DNA of 64,000 bases from Deltaproteobacteria bacterium YD0425bin51 (GTDB lineage Bacteria; Desulfobacterota; Desulfobacteria; Desulfobacterales; YD0425bin51): the NCBI GenBank assembly GCA_002753225.1, contig PDZS01000010.1, forward strand, positions 62,001 to 126,000. The letters are read 5' to 3'. Below are positions 43,966-51,387 of this stretch, piece by piece (the first letter of the stretch is position 1; every line of letters starts with the position of its first letter). A model generated the notes under the pieces. The model was not told the DNA's origin, ran no database searches, and was given only the letters and a program-made list of their open reading frames with translations. The position numbers were made by a program, and so were the translations under genes.

Positions 43966-44448
43966 TTAATGCAATTTTTCTTGGATATCTTTTAGATTAA
44001 ATGAAGTTAGGTTAGGTTCTATTTGATGTATAAGTTTTATGACGTGTTCTTCAATCCTTCTTAAAGCTCTATCTGGTAACTCAAAATCAATATCTCTTAC
44101 ATCCCAATAAATAACCTTTTCTTTTAATTTTGGAAAATATTCTTCGACATAAGGCTTATGTTCTGTTTCATCTAAAGCAATACATATGTTAAACCGTTCT
44201 AATTCTTTATCTTCTAATGATTTTGGCAATCTATCTCCGTTTTTTATTTTAAAACCTAACTTATGAATCCTTTTTACAGTATTTATACTAATTGCGCCTG
44301 GATTGTTTAATATTTTAACATTTGGATAAAGTCCTCTTGAATCAGCAACCCACGTTAAATTCAGTTTACTCGCTAAATTATTAAACAATTCTTCTGCATA
44401 GCGGCTTCTATAATAGTTTCCAGTGCATAGAAATAAAATATTTTTCAT
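43966..44448 (-). CDS. Low-molecular-weight protein tyrosine phosphatase family protein
   Basis: A 160-residue protein with the LMW-PTP/arsenate-reductase P-loop at the N-terminus: NILFLCTGNYYRSR, a C-x5-R loop with Cys 8 and Arg 14. The DRLPKSLED segment follows, and ICIALDETEHKPYVEEYFP replaces the usual DPY general-acid region. The sequence is divergent from housekeeping Wzb/ArsC types, so the substrate could be a phosphotyrosine protein or another phosphoester. It stands alone on the minus strand. Confidence 0.8.
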   Translation of the reverse strand: MKNILFLCTGNYYRSRYAEELFNNLASKLNLTWVADSRGLYPNVKILNNPGAISINTVKRIHKLGFKIKNGDRLPKSLEDKELERFNICIALDETEHKPYVEEYFPKLKEKVIYWDVRDIDFELPDRALRRIEEHVIKLIHQIEPNLTSFNLKDIQEKLH

Positions 44449-44611
44449 AATCAGTTCATTGAGTTTGATATCATAAGTTGTTTGTCATTTGTTATTAAAC
44501 TTAACACTTGCTTTTATAATGCTTTTAAAATAAATAATCAACGTAAAGATAATACATATTCAAAACATTAAAACATAACACATGTAACATGAATGTCTAT
44601 GAGGAATAATT

Positions 44612-44806
44612 ATGGAACATGGAAAAATTACTGAGTATATGGCTAAATTGTGTAAAGATAACTGTCCGGTTTGTGTAAAAGGGAGAGAAAATGGTAAAGG
44701 AATTTTATATAACATAGTAAAACTCGAAGAAAATATCTGCCCAGCTTGTAGAGCATATGAAAAGGTCTATGGCGTTAAAGCACATGAGAAGATTAAAGTA
44801 GATTAA
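44612..44806 (+). CDS. Small CxxC protein, hypothetical
   Basis: A 64-residue protein with CKDNCPVC near residues 14-21 and CPAC at about 43-46, a spacing suited to a small zinc ribbon or redox motif. GAGGAA lies seven bases before the ATG. No family is recognised, but the start signal and Cys pattern favour a real gene. Confidence 0.5.
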   Translation: MEHGKITEYMAKLCKDNCPVCVKGRENGKGILYNIVKLEENICPACRAYEKVYGVKAHEKIKVD

Positions 44807-44910
44807 AGGCTATTTTTCTATAAAAAAATTTGTTTTTTTAATCTAAAGAGAGATTGCTATTTTTATATATAAATACACTTCTTTTATATTAAATTGTTCT
44901 ACCATAAAAT

Positions 44911-45126
44911 TTATACAATAAAGTCAAAGGAAGTTAACATATAATGAATAAATTCTTTGACATCTTTTGCAGCGAAATCAATACTTTTACAATTTATCAA
45001 TTCAGGATAAGCTTTAATAATTGTTCCACCAGCAATTATTAAAGTTTTGTAAGGGATATTTTTGCAATTGAGATTTTATTCATTAGGACTTGATGGTTGT
45101 TTAAATTGTAGCCTGTTTAGTTCCTT
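44911..45126 (-). pseudogene. Decayed coding remnant (possibly C-terminal piece of a B12-binding-type protein)
   Basis: On the minus strand one frame reads ELNRLQFKQPSSPNE, a stop at 45076-45078, then NIPYKTLIIAGGTIIKAYPE, INCKSIDFAAKDVKEFI, ending at TAA 44911-44913. The text looks protein-like and faintly like the last beta-alpha units of a cobalamin-binding domain, but there is no start codon and a stop interrupts it. Apart from this, the 44807-45247 gap shows nothing I can support. Confidence 0.3.
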
Positions 45127-45247
45127 TTAAGTGCTTACAGCTATCCTCATTTATTTTTTACTGCAATTAAATCATTGATTCTTAGTGCATTAATTTGGTA
45201 ATTATACTAGTTTAATAATTTCAACATAACTTTTAAGCTGATTTATT

Positions 45248-45436
45248 ATGACTATTACAAAAATATTGATAATTATTTGGTTTATAGGATGGATATTAAG
45301 TTCCATTGCTTATGTAAAAAATAAAACAAGGAGTGAGGCTTCATTAAAGGAAAGTTTATTATTCACTCCCAATCTCTTTTTAATATGGCCTTTTACGGTT
45401 ATTATATATGTCTATTGGATGTTGAAAAAAAGGTGA
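45248..45436 (+). CDS. Small two-helix membrane protein, hypothetical
   Basis: A 62-residue protein with two hydrophobic helices (about 4-23 and 38-58) separated by KNKTRSEASLKES, ending in KKR. No convincing ribosome site is seen. It is directly followed by another small reading frame with a good ribosome site, suggesting a pair. The family is unknown. Confidence 0.45.
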   Translation: MTITKILIIIWFIGWILSSIAYVKNKTRSEASLKESLLFTPNLFLIWPFTVIIYVYWMLKKR

Positions 45437-45439
45437 TAA

Positions 45440-45625
45440 ATGTCAATGTTAACGTTTCTAAGGATTGGCAAGGAGATTCATGATGAGACTGAGGATTATC
45501 TCCTTAATCATTTGATAGATCGTGACTTGTCTTTTGTTAAACGAATTAAAAGGAGGCTTTTGAATTCACTTAATCAGTTTATTACACTTATTTTAAAATT
45601 GTTTCATTTCGATAAGTTAATATGA
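45440..45625 (+). CDS. Small basic amphipathic protein, hypothetical
   Basis: A 61-residue protein rich in Leu, Lys and Arg (KRIKRRLLNSLNQFITLILKLF). AAGGTGAT sits just before the ATG and overlaps the end of the previous gene. It could be a short membrane-active peptide; there is no family match that I recognise. Confidence 0.4.
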   Translation: MSMLTFLRIGKEIHDETEDYLLNHLIDRDLSFVKRIKRRLLNSLNQFITLILKLFHFDKLI

Positions 45626-45692
45626 AAGAATTTAATTTGAATAATAAACAATTTACTGGATATAAGAAAGAGGGTTTAGAGCATTTAAAATG

Positions 45693-45725
45693 AAAAAGGC
45701 AGAGTTAAATTGCTCTGCCTTTTTT
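45693..45725. terminator. Bidirectional intrinsic terminator
   Basis: A 12-bp stem (AAAAAGGCAGAG with CTCTGCCTTTTT) and an 8-base loop, T-rich on both strands. It lies 18 bases downstream of the secreted-protein gene (minus strand) and also ends plus-strand transcripts from the two small genes. Confidence 0.85.
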
Positions 45726-45742
45726 GTTAGATTATTTGTATA

Positions 45743-46210
45743 TTATTTCAAAACTTTCATGTTAACTTTACCGCTGTTTAATTTAAGAGTTGTTGTCCCT
45801 ACATTTAAAGTTCCAAGATTTGTTTTTGCGCCAGCAGTATCTAAACCCATTTTTATAGAAGGAATGTTTTCTACAACTATTGTTGTTACTGGAAGTCCAA
45901 CACCAATTACTGTATCGCCATTTACATTTTTAATTTCAAGAACCATGTCTTTTGTGGTTGCGCCAACTCTGATGTGCATACCATCAGCTGTTGCATCAGT
46001 CATTTCCATTGACATACCTAAATCACTACCACCAAAAGAAAGGCTGGAAACCTTTAAGTTAATATCGATTGCTTCTTCAATTCCAATGCTTACGCCTGCC
46101 TGACCGCTTACATTCTCCATTGCATTGTCATCAATTGACTCTAATGCTAATGCAGACATAGGAATCATAATAAATGCTATTGCCAAAATTAATCTTGCTA
46201 ATTTTTTCAT
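45743..46210 (-). CDS. Secreted beta-rich protein with DNAMENVSGQAG motif (DUF6160-like)
   Basis: A 155-residue protein with a clear signal peptide (MKKLARLILAIAFIMIPMSALA, cleavage after ALA). The mature start carries IDDNAMENVSGQAGVSIGIEEA, the N-terminal motif of a family of exported proteins (DUF6160/FilA-like) found with surface or pilus-like systems. The remainder is Gly/Val/Thr-rich and beta-like, with no Cys. AAGGAG precedes the ATG, a strong terminator follows, and the promoter fits the sigma-54 consensus (46275-46291), so it is a regulated single-gene unit. The exact role is unknown. Confidence 0.75.
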   Translation of the reverse strand: MKKLARLILAIAFIMIPMSALALESIDDNAMENVSGQAGVSIGIEEAIDINLKVSSLSFGGSDLGMSMEMTDATADGMHIRVGATTKDMVLEIKNVNGDTVIGVGLPVTTIVVENIPSIKMGLDTAGAKTNLGTLNVGTTTLKLNSGKVNMKVLK

Positions 46211-46274
46211 AATTTTTCTCCTTAATTGGTTATTATTTTTTATTTATTTTCTTTATTTGTTTAGTTTGGAATAT

Positions 46275-46291
46275 AGCAAACCTTGTGCCAA
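46275..46291 (-). promoter_or_regulatory. Sigma-54 (-24/-12) promoter for the secreted protein gene
   Basis: The minus strand reads TTGGCACAAGGTTTGCT: TGGCAC, five bases, TTGC, with the flanking Y and W positions also matching. The expected start lies about 12 bases further on, leaving about 50 bases of leader before the AAGGAG and ATG at 46210. Confidence 0.75.
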
Positions 46292-46572
46292 TTGCTAAAA
46301 AAAAACTAATTGCTCAATTTTATAGCGAATAATTGTTTGATTATGCAAAAAACCATTTGCAAATACTTGTAACATTAGTTACATATAAAAAATGATTCGC
46401 TTCCTAATATTTATCGCTATAATCTTTAAAATAGCCAGAGATGTAATGTGTCAATATTTGTTAACCTCGCAACTTTAGATATATTCTGGATATTTATGCT
46501 ATAAAGGATATTGTCGAATAAAAAATATATATCAAAAAAAACATAATTAACTTTAATAAGGAGATTTCAATC

Positions 46573-47340
46573 ATGAAAAAAATAGCAATAATTGCAATAA
46601 TAGGATTGATATTAATCAGTGGAAAAGCTAAAGGGGAACAAATTACTCTTGCTTCTGATATCTGGTGTCCATTTAATTGCGCCCCTGATAGCTCAGAACA
46701 GGGCTATATGGTTGAAATAGCAAAAACGGTTTTCAAAAAATCTGGACATGATGTCAAATATATTTTAATGCCTTTTGCAAGGGCTATTAAAGAATCTAGA
46801 GAAGGAAAGGTAACAGCTCTGATTGGTGTTTATAAAGAAGATGTACCTGATTTTATCTTTCCTAAAAACGAGTTAGGAATGCTCGGATTTTCTATTTTTA
46901 CAACAAAAGAAAATAATTGGGTATATAATGGGATCTCTTCACTAGAAAAAGTATCTCTTGGCGTCATTCGTGACTATACATATAACTCAGAATTAGTAGA
47001 TTATATTAATAAAAATGCAAGTAATTCAAAGAAAATACAGGTTATACATGGAGAAAACCCAGTAGATATAAATATAAAAAAACTATTAGCAGGTCGATTG
47101 GACGCAACTATAGAAACTGAACAAGTTTTTTTGTATAATGCAATGAAGTTGGGCGTTATAGATAAAATCAAATCTTCTGGCGTGGCTGTAGAACCTAAAG
47201 AAGCTTATATTGCCTTTTCACCAACTGTTAAAGAATCGAAAGTTTATGCAGAAATCTTGAGCAATGGGATTGATGAGTTGCGTAAATCCGGAGAACTATC
47301 CAAGATTTTAAATAAATACGGGTTAAAGGATTGGCGATAA
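46573..47340 (+). CDS. Periplasmic solute-binding protein, family 3
   Basis: A 255-residue protein with a signal peptide (MKKIAIIAIIGLILISGKAKG) and the fold of amino-acid-type solute-binding proteins: SDIWCPFNCAPDSSEQGYMVEIAKTVFKKSG (about 29-59), RAIKESREGKVTALIGV, then GVIRDYTYNS and LLAGRLDATIETEQV. AAGGAG is well placed before the ATG. No ABC permease or ATPase is adjacent, so it may be an orphan sensor or ligand-binding protein rather than part of a complete transporter. Sequence alone does not fix the ligand. Confidence 0.82.
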   Translation: MKKIAIIAIIGLILISGKAKGEQITLASDIWCPFNCAPDSSEQGYMVEIAKTVFKKSGHDVKYILMPFARAIKESREGKVTALIGVYKEDVPDFIFPKNELGMLGFSIFTTKENNWVYNGISSLEKVSLGVIRDYTYNSELVDYINKNASNSKKIQVIHGENPVDINIKKLLAGRLDATIETEQVFLYNAMKLGVIDKIKSSGVAVEPKEAYIAFSPTVKESKVYAEILSNGIDELRKSGELSKILNKYGLKDWR

Positions 47341-47424
47341 AAATAAAGCTAATAAGCAATACAGCTTGGTTTATAATGATTTTAAGTACTTATAGTAAAT
47401 ATATACTGGGAATTTACAAAAAAA

Positions 47425-48273
47425 ATGATTGATACACTTACACTTTTAAATGATGTTGAGTTTGCAAAGGTAATGCTTGATAAGAAAGAATTAAGCGGAG
47501 TAGACATTGTATTTATCCTAAGAAATCTTCTAAGAATGAAGTATTATCCTGTTGCCATCAAGTTTTTTTATTCTGAAGATGAACTTTCTAATTTTAAAAA
47601 AAGTGAAAATTATAAAATAGCGCTTCATCCTTTTACATTCTGTCATTATCTCTCAGCTTCAAGACAGAAAGGAGATATACTTTTAGGGACAGCAAAAGAA
47701 CTGGGTTGTTCAAACGCAAAGTACGTTTTTAGATGGAAGGAGTTTGATGAAGGAGAAATTAAAAGTCATATTAAGTATGCCAAAGACAGAGAGCAGGCAG
47801 AACGATTTGTAAAAACAAAAAAAAGACTTCCAATAAACTTATTAGCTTTTGCAACTGCTCCATTACATAAAGCAACTTTCAAGCCTGATGTAATTCATGG
47901 GATATCTGATGTTCTACAAGCTTATCATATTGCAAATGACTGGTGTACAGCAAAAGATATACATCCTTTTGAAATGAGTATGACTATGAATAGTTCAGCT
48001 TGTCATGGTTCAACTGCTGTATTCATTACAAATAAGCCAAATATTACCCCAATGTGTGGCGGAAGTTATACATCAGGTAAAACTGAACAAGGAGAGATAA
48101 ATTGGATATGGCCAGGGCAAGATATTGAACCTACAATAAGATGGACACTTGAAAGAACTGTAAGAGATGGTGGTGTTTCATATCCCCGAACAGGTGAGAC
48201 TTATCCAGGTTTTAATATGTGTAAACTATGTCCTTTTCTTGTCTGGCGAAATCCGATAAGTACCCGTCCATAA
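47425..48273 (+). CDS. DUF169 family protein
   Basis: A 282-residue protein of the DUF169 family, common in anaerobic bacteria and archaea. Recognisable parts are YYPVAIKFFYSEDEL (about 41-55), CHYLSASRQKGDILLG, the C-terminal SMTMNSSACHGSTAVFI (about 189-205) and MCGGSYTSGK. Several conserved Cys (in FCHY, SACHG, MCGG, MCKLCP) suggest metal or cofactor binding, but the family's activity is not known. It starts 84 bases after the solute-binding protein gene on the same strand. A palindrome element lies just after its stop. Confidence 0.85.
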   Translation: MIDTLTLLNDVEFAKVMLDKKELSGVDIVFILRNLLRMKYYPVAIKFFYSEDELSNFKKSENYKIALHPFTFCHYLSASRQKGDILLGTAKELGCSNAKYVFRWKEFDEGEIKSHIKYAKDREQAERFVKTKKRLPINLLAFATAPLHKATFKPDVIHGISDVLQAYHIANDWCTAKDIHPFEMSMTMNSSACHGSTAVFITNKPNITPMCGGSYTSGKTEQGEINWIWPGQDIEPTIRWTLERTVRDGGVSYPRTGETYPGFNMCKLCPFLVWRNPISTRP

Positions 48274-48287
48274 GTTTTCCATAATAC

Positions 48288-48339
48288 TGGATTCCCGCTT
48301 TTGCGGGAATGACTTCATTCCCACGAAATAGGGAATCTA
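48288..48339. repeat. Paired palindrome element, intergenic copy
   Basis: The best-preserved pattern outside a gene: ATTCCC-GCTTTTGC-GGGAAT, GACTTC, ATTCCC-ACGAAATA-GGGAAT. Outer ends are TGGATTCC and GGAATCTA. It is 15 bases after the DUF169 stop and could act as a 3' stem-loop. Confidence 0.8.
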
Positions 48340-48353
48340 AGAATTTTAACTAT

Positions 48354-48548
48354 ATGATTAGCCCTGCAAAAATATTAATATTAACAGTCGGTTTAGTAGC
48401 ATCTATTGTAGTATTTCTCATCATGAGATTCCCTCAGCTAAGAAGAGCAGAATTTAGAAATAGAAAAAGATTTTCTACTATTCAATCATCTATTTGTGCA
48501 GCTTTGATGTCATTTTTATTTATGATTCTTGCGATGCTCCAGCAGTGA
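48354..48548 (+). CDS. Small membrane protein, hypothetical
   Basis: A 64-residue protein from the ATG at 48354, with helices at about 5-24 and 45-62 and a basic centre (RRAEFRNRKRF). The frame stays open upstream into the palindrome element, but that part is repeat-encoded and unlikely to be translated. The ribosome site is weak. The family is unknown. Confidence 0.4.
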   Translation: MISPAKILILTVGLVASIVVFLIMRFPQLRRAEFRNRKRFSTIQSSICAALMSFLFMILAMLQQ

Positions 48549-48654
48549 TGTTATAAAAGGTTAAAGTGCAAAAAAATAGAGGCTTGGAAAGCTTTATATT
48601 TGTTTTTTTTTGATTGCTATAGAAGTCATATGAAACAATTACTGTGGAAACGTT

Positions 48655-50583
48655 ATGTATAATTATGTAAGCCTTATTATTCCAACATACAATAATAAGC
48701 ATTTCCTTGAATTCAACCTCTATTCTCTCTGCAGGCAGACATATCCGCAGGATGGATTTGAAGTCATTGTCATCGACGACGGCTCTACTGATGGAACCGC
48801 AGAATTTCTAGCATCCACAAAGCTTACCTGTAAGTTAAAAGTCATCGTTCACAAAGAAAATAAAGGCAGAGCAGCTGCAAGAAATTCAGGGCTTACCGAA
48901 GCAAAAGGGAGCATCATCATTTTCTGTGACTCGGATACGCTACAACCGCCTGACTACATTGAAAATCATGTTCGGTGTCACCAAGAAAACAATTTCAGTA
49001 TAGTTGGTAGTTTGCCGATGTACTTGAGCATGTGTTACACTTTTTATTTCGATGATTTTTCAAAAAGACAAAAACAGCGTTTATTTTCGGGACACAGCTA
49101 TTTGAAAGAATCTTGTATCGGTAAGTCCATGGTGAGGCTTTTCGAACCCGAGAGTCTTCTTGAAGGGTTTGAAAAAGCTTCTTTATTTTGCAATGTTTAT
49201 TTATTTAAAGGATTTGCAAAAGCTTACCGAAAGTTTACCAATGTAGATAAAAATCACATGGCATGGCTTGTCTGTTTTACACGTAATATGTCGGTTAAAA
49301 TTGGAATGCTCAACAAATCAGGTTGGTTTGATGAAAATTTTAAGGGCTATGGTCTTGAAGACTGGGAACTTGGATTGAGGTTGATGCTTAACGGAGCGCG
49401 CTTTGAATGCAGACCTGATGTGATGAATTATCATCAGGAACATCCATATGATAAGAAAAAAAGATTGAAAGATATAAAATTAAACAGAGCGTATTTTATC
49501 AATAAATGTATAAAAAATGGTATCGAGCCAATAATTTTACTTTGCCTGGTATTGAATTATGCTGTATGCAGCTCAGTAATAAAGCAATACTATGAACTTA
49601 AGAAAAAACCGGAATTAGAGTTTTTCTTAAAATATCTTAATTGCATTGTTTCGTTGAAATTTCAGAAAATATGCAGATATCGATTCTTCAATGATATCAC
49701 CTATTTCGATATGCTAGAAATCAAGGAAACCCTCCATCAGCTTGAAGAAAGCAGCATGGAGTTTGTTGCTTTCTTTAAAAAAATCATTTCAGATCTCTTT
49801 ACCGGAAGTACAAGGCAGGCATGGAAACTCTTCTTTGCACAAGAAAGAACAAATAAACAGTTTGAGGCTTCAGGGATATATTCCTGTATTTCTACCTCTG
49901 GCTTTTCTCTTGAAAGTGATGGCCTGAACGGCATAGTTTTTCCTTTCGGAAGTGAAAAAATAAAAAGTATAAAGGGTTTTTACAGGTACAGTTCTTTTCT
50001 AAACATAAAAGAGCGCATGCCTTATGAAGAAATTGTTGCCCCCTTTGTCATTTTTGCGGGGCAAATGCTGAAAAAAAGATTGAAAAGCCATTGCGATAAA
50101 AGGACGGATGAAATCATATCCCTTTCGCAAAGGACACTCCTTGGAATGCTATTGATGATAGTAAGTCCTGTGATTGCATTTGAATACCGATACTACAAGC
50201 AGAGAATGAATGTATATTCTGTGGAAGCAATCGATGGAGCCCAACGTGAGTGGCTGTGTTATGAATCATACGTTAAAATGGTTACAGGAACGGGCATACA
50301 GGAATTATTAAGTCACTATCCTTTAATATTCATGTTTGCTAACTTCATAATTAATGAATGGATAGATGATGTGGGCTTTCTGATTGTCAAAAAAAATAGT
50401 GAAAAATCCGGGGTAAATAAAATAGTATCGCCTTCAAAAGAGTTTATGGATTTATTTTCTAAGCCGTTAAATTCAGATTCCATGACTAGTCTGAGCAATT
50501 TTTTGTTCGAATCTGGAGGAAGGAACATTTTTGTTGCTGAAGGTTATCATTATCGACTTAAAAAGTGTCTGAACATACAATAA
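48655..50583 (+). CDS. Family 2 glycosyltransferase fused to a LanM-N-terminal-like domain
   Basis: A 642-residue protein. Residues 1-270 are a GT-A family 2 glycosyltransferase: LIIPTYNNKHFLE at the start, VIDDGSTDGT (39-48), NKGRAAARNSGL (69-80), the metal-binding CDSD (91-94) and GYGLEDWELG (231-240), typical of the GT2/GT7-C acceptor region. Residues about 270-400 are unassigned. Residues about 454-580 (PYEEIVAPFVIFAGQMLKKRL ... SHYPLIFMFANFIINEW) resemble the opening of the LanM dehydratase domain (DUF4135), but the later kinase-like catalytic part is absent. It lies 22 bases before an NHLP precursor gene, so it is probably a peptide-modifying enzyme, perhaps an O-glycosyltransferase with a LanM-derived leader-binding module. 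The GT call is firm; the LanM link is by pattern only. Confidence 0.8.
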   Translation: MYNYVSLIIPTYNNKHFLEFNLYSLCRQTYPQDGFEVIVIDDGSTDGTAEFLASTKLTCKLKVIVHKENKGRAAARNSGLTEAKGSIIIFCDSDTLQPPDYIENHVRCHQENNFSIVGSLPMYLSMCYTFYFDDFSKRQKQRLFSGHSYLKESCIGKSMVRLFEPESLLEGFEKASLFCNVYLFKGFAKAYRKFTNVDKNHMAWLVCFTRNMSVKIGMLNKSGWFDENFKGYGLEDWELGLRLMLNGARFECRPDVMNYHQEHPYDKKKRLKDIKLNRAYFINKCIKNGIEPIILLCLVLNYAVCSSVIKQYYELKKKPELEFFLKYLNCIVSLKFQKICRYRFFNDITYFDMLEIKETLHQLEESSMEFVAFFKKIISDLFTGSTRQAWKLFFAQERTNKQFEASGIYSCISTSGFSLESDGLNGIVFPFGSEKIKSIKGFYRYSSFLNIKERMPYEEIVAPFVIFAGQMLKKRLKSHCDKRTDEIISLSQRTLLGMLLMIVSPVIAFEYRYYKQRMNVYSVEAIDGAQREWLCYESYVKMVTGTGIQELLSHYPLIFMFANFIINEWIDDVGFLIVKKNSEKSGVNKIVSPSKEFMDLFSKPLNSDSMTSLSNFLFESGGRNIFVAEGYHYRLKKCLNIQ

Positions 50584-50605
50584 CCTGTTAAAGGAGAAAT
50601 TTAAA

Positions 50606-50920
50606 ATGAAAAAAAAATTAATTTCCAGAGAAGAGATTGAAAAAAAACTTGCCAGAAAGAGTTGGTGCGATGAAAATTTCAGAAAGGATTTGTTGGAAAA
50701 CCCTGTGAAGGTAATTGAGAGCCTGTTTGACACCAAATTCCCTGATGGAACTAAAATTCTTATTCATGAAGAGACGGAAGATACTATTCACTTTGTTATT
50801 CCTAAAAAGAAGGACGATAATTGTGAACTTGATAATGATGTCCTTGATAAAATATCTGCCGGCACAATGTGGTACTTGAATAGCTCGTCATATTTGGCTT
50901 GGCAGCAGCGTCAACATTAA
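50606..50920 (+). CDS. NHLP-type RiPP precursor peptide
   Basis: A 104-residue precursor with a nitrile-hydratase-like leader (NHLP family): SREEIEKKLARKSWCDENFRK, LLENPVKVIES, FPDGTKILIHEETEDTIHFVIP, then CELDNDVLDKISAG (73-86), equivalent to the usual ELSDEELEAVAGG end of the leader. Cleavage after ISAG would release an 18-residue core, TMWYLNSSSYLAWQQRQH. The core has Ser, Thr, Tyr, Trp, Asn and Gln but no Cys, so thioethers and S-glycosides are excluded; O-glycosylation or Ser/Thr dehydration remain possible. AAAGGAG lies before the ATG. No protease/exporter gene is nearby. The leader family is clear; the product is unknown. Confidence 0.85.
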   Translation: MKKKLISREEIEKKLARKSWCDENFRKDLLENPVKVIESLFDTKFPDGTKILIHEETEDTIHFVIPKKKDDNCELDNDVLDKISAGTMWYLNSSSYLAWQQRQH

Positions 50921-50986
50921 AAAAGGAAGTATGGGATTGATTAGAACTTAGGTATATGTAACCAATGGATGATTTTAATAAAACTT

Positions 50987-51337
50987 TGGTGGAGGCGGCG
51001 GGAATTGAACCCGCGTCCGAAAATATTCCACACTGGCATCTACATATATAGTCTGAAATTTTAATTTCGTTACCCTATGTATCCTTCAGACGGGACATAA
51101 AGCACTATCCTATGAAACTTCACTCATATTGATACAGGATTACAATATAAGCTATCCTACAAGTCGACGCCCTTACCAAATGTGCAGGAACCATTTCAGA
51201 AGGACGGTAGCCGCTTAAGCGGCTACTGCGTAAGCATAATCGTCTGCGATTATATTTAGGCCCAGCTATTTTACGAGCAGCTAGATCTCGATATGCAGCC
51301 ATTGTTTCTGTATCCCCGTCGAACCCAATTCGCCCCC
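50987..51337 (-). ncRNA. ssrA: Transfer-messenger RNA
   Basis: A one-piece tmRNA of about 351 bases. The 5' end GGGGGCGAATTGGGTTCGAC and the 3' end GGGTTCAATTCCCGCCGCCTCCACCA form the tRNA-like domain, with a 7-bp acceptor stem and an encoded CCA. The tag frame begins at GCA after TAATC and gives ADDYAYAVAA followed by TAA; the next hairpin is GTAGCCGCTTAAGCGGCTAC. It rescues stalled ribosomes and tags the nascent protein for proteolysis. Confidence 0.95.
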
Positions 51338-51358
51338 GGGGGTTTAAATTACGTCATA

Positions 51359-51387
51359 ATAATAATCAGGATAGTTTTATTTGTCAA
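51359..51387 (-). promoter_or_regulatory. Sigma-70 promoter of ssrA
   Basis: On the minus strand TTGACA (51382-51387) and TATTAT (51359-51364) are separated by exactly 17 bases. It lies across the last codons of recJ and about 20 bases ahead of the mature tmRNA 5' end. Confidence 0.75.

Noticed and set aside
45690..46103. A 137-residue plus-strand frame opposite the secreted protein.
   Set aside because: It is antisense to a gene with signal peptide, sigma-54 promoter and ribosome site, and it begins inside the terminator.
48288..48353. An N-terminal MTSFPRNRES extension of the small membrane protein.
   Set aside because: It is the usual false translation of the palindrome element.
51120..51302. 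A 60-residue minus-strand frame.
   Set aside because: It is part of the tmRNA; the only translated piece there is the short tag.
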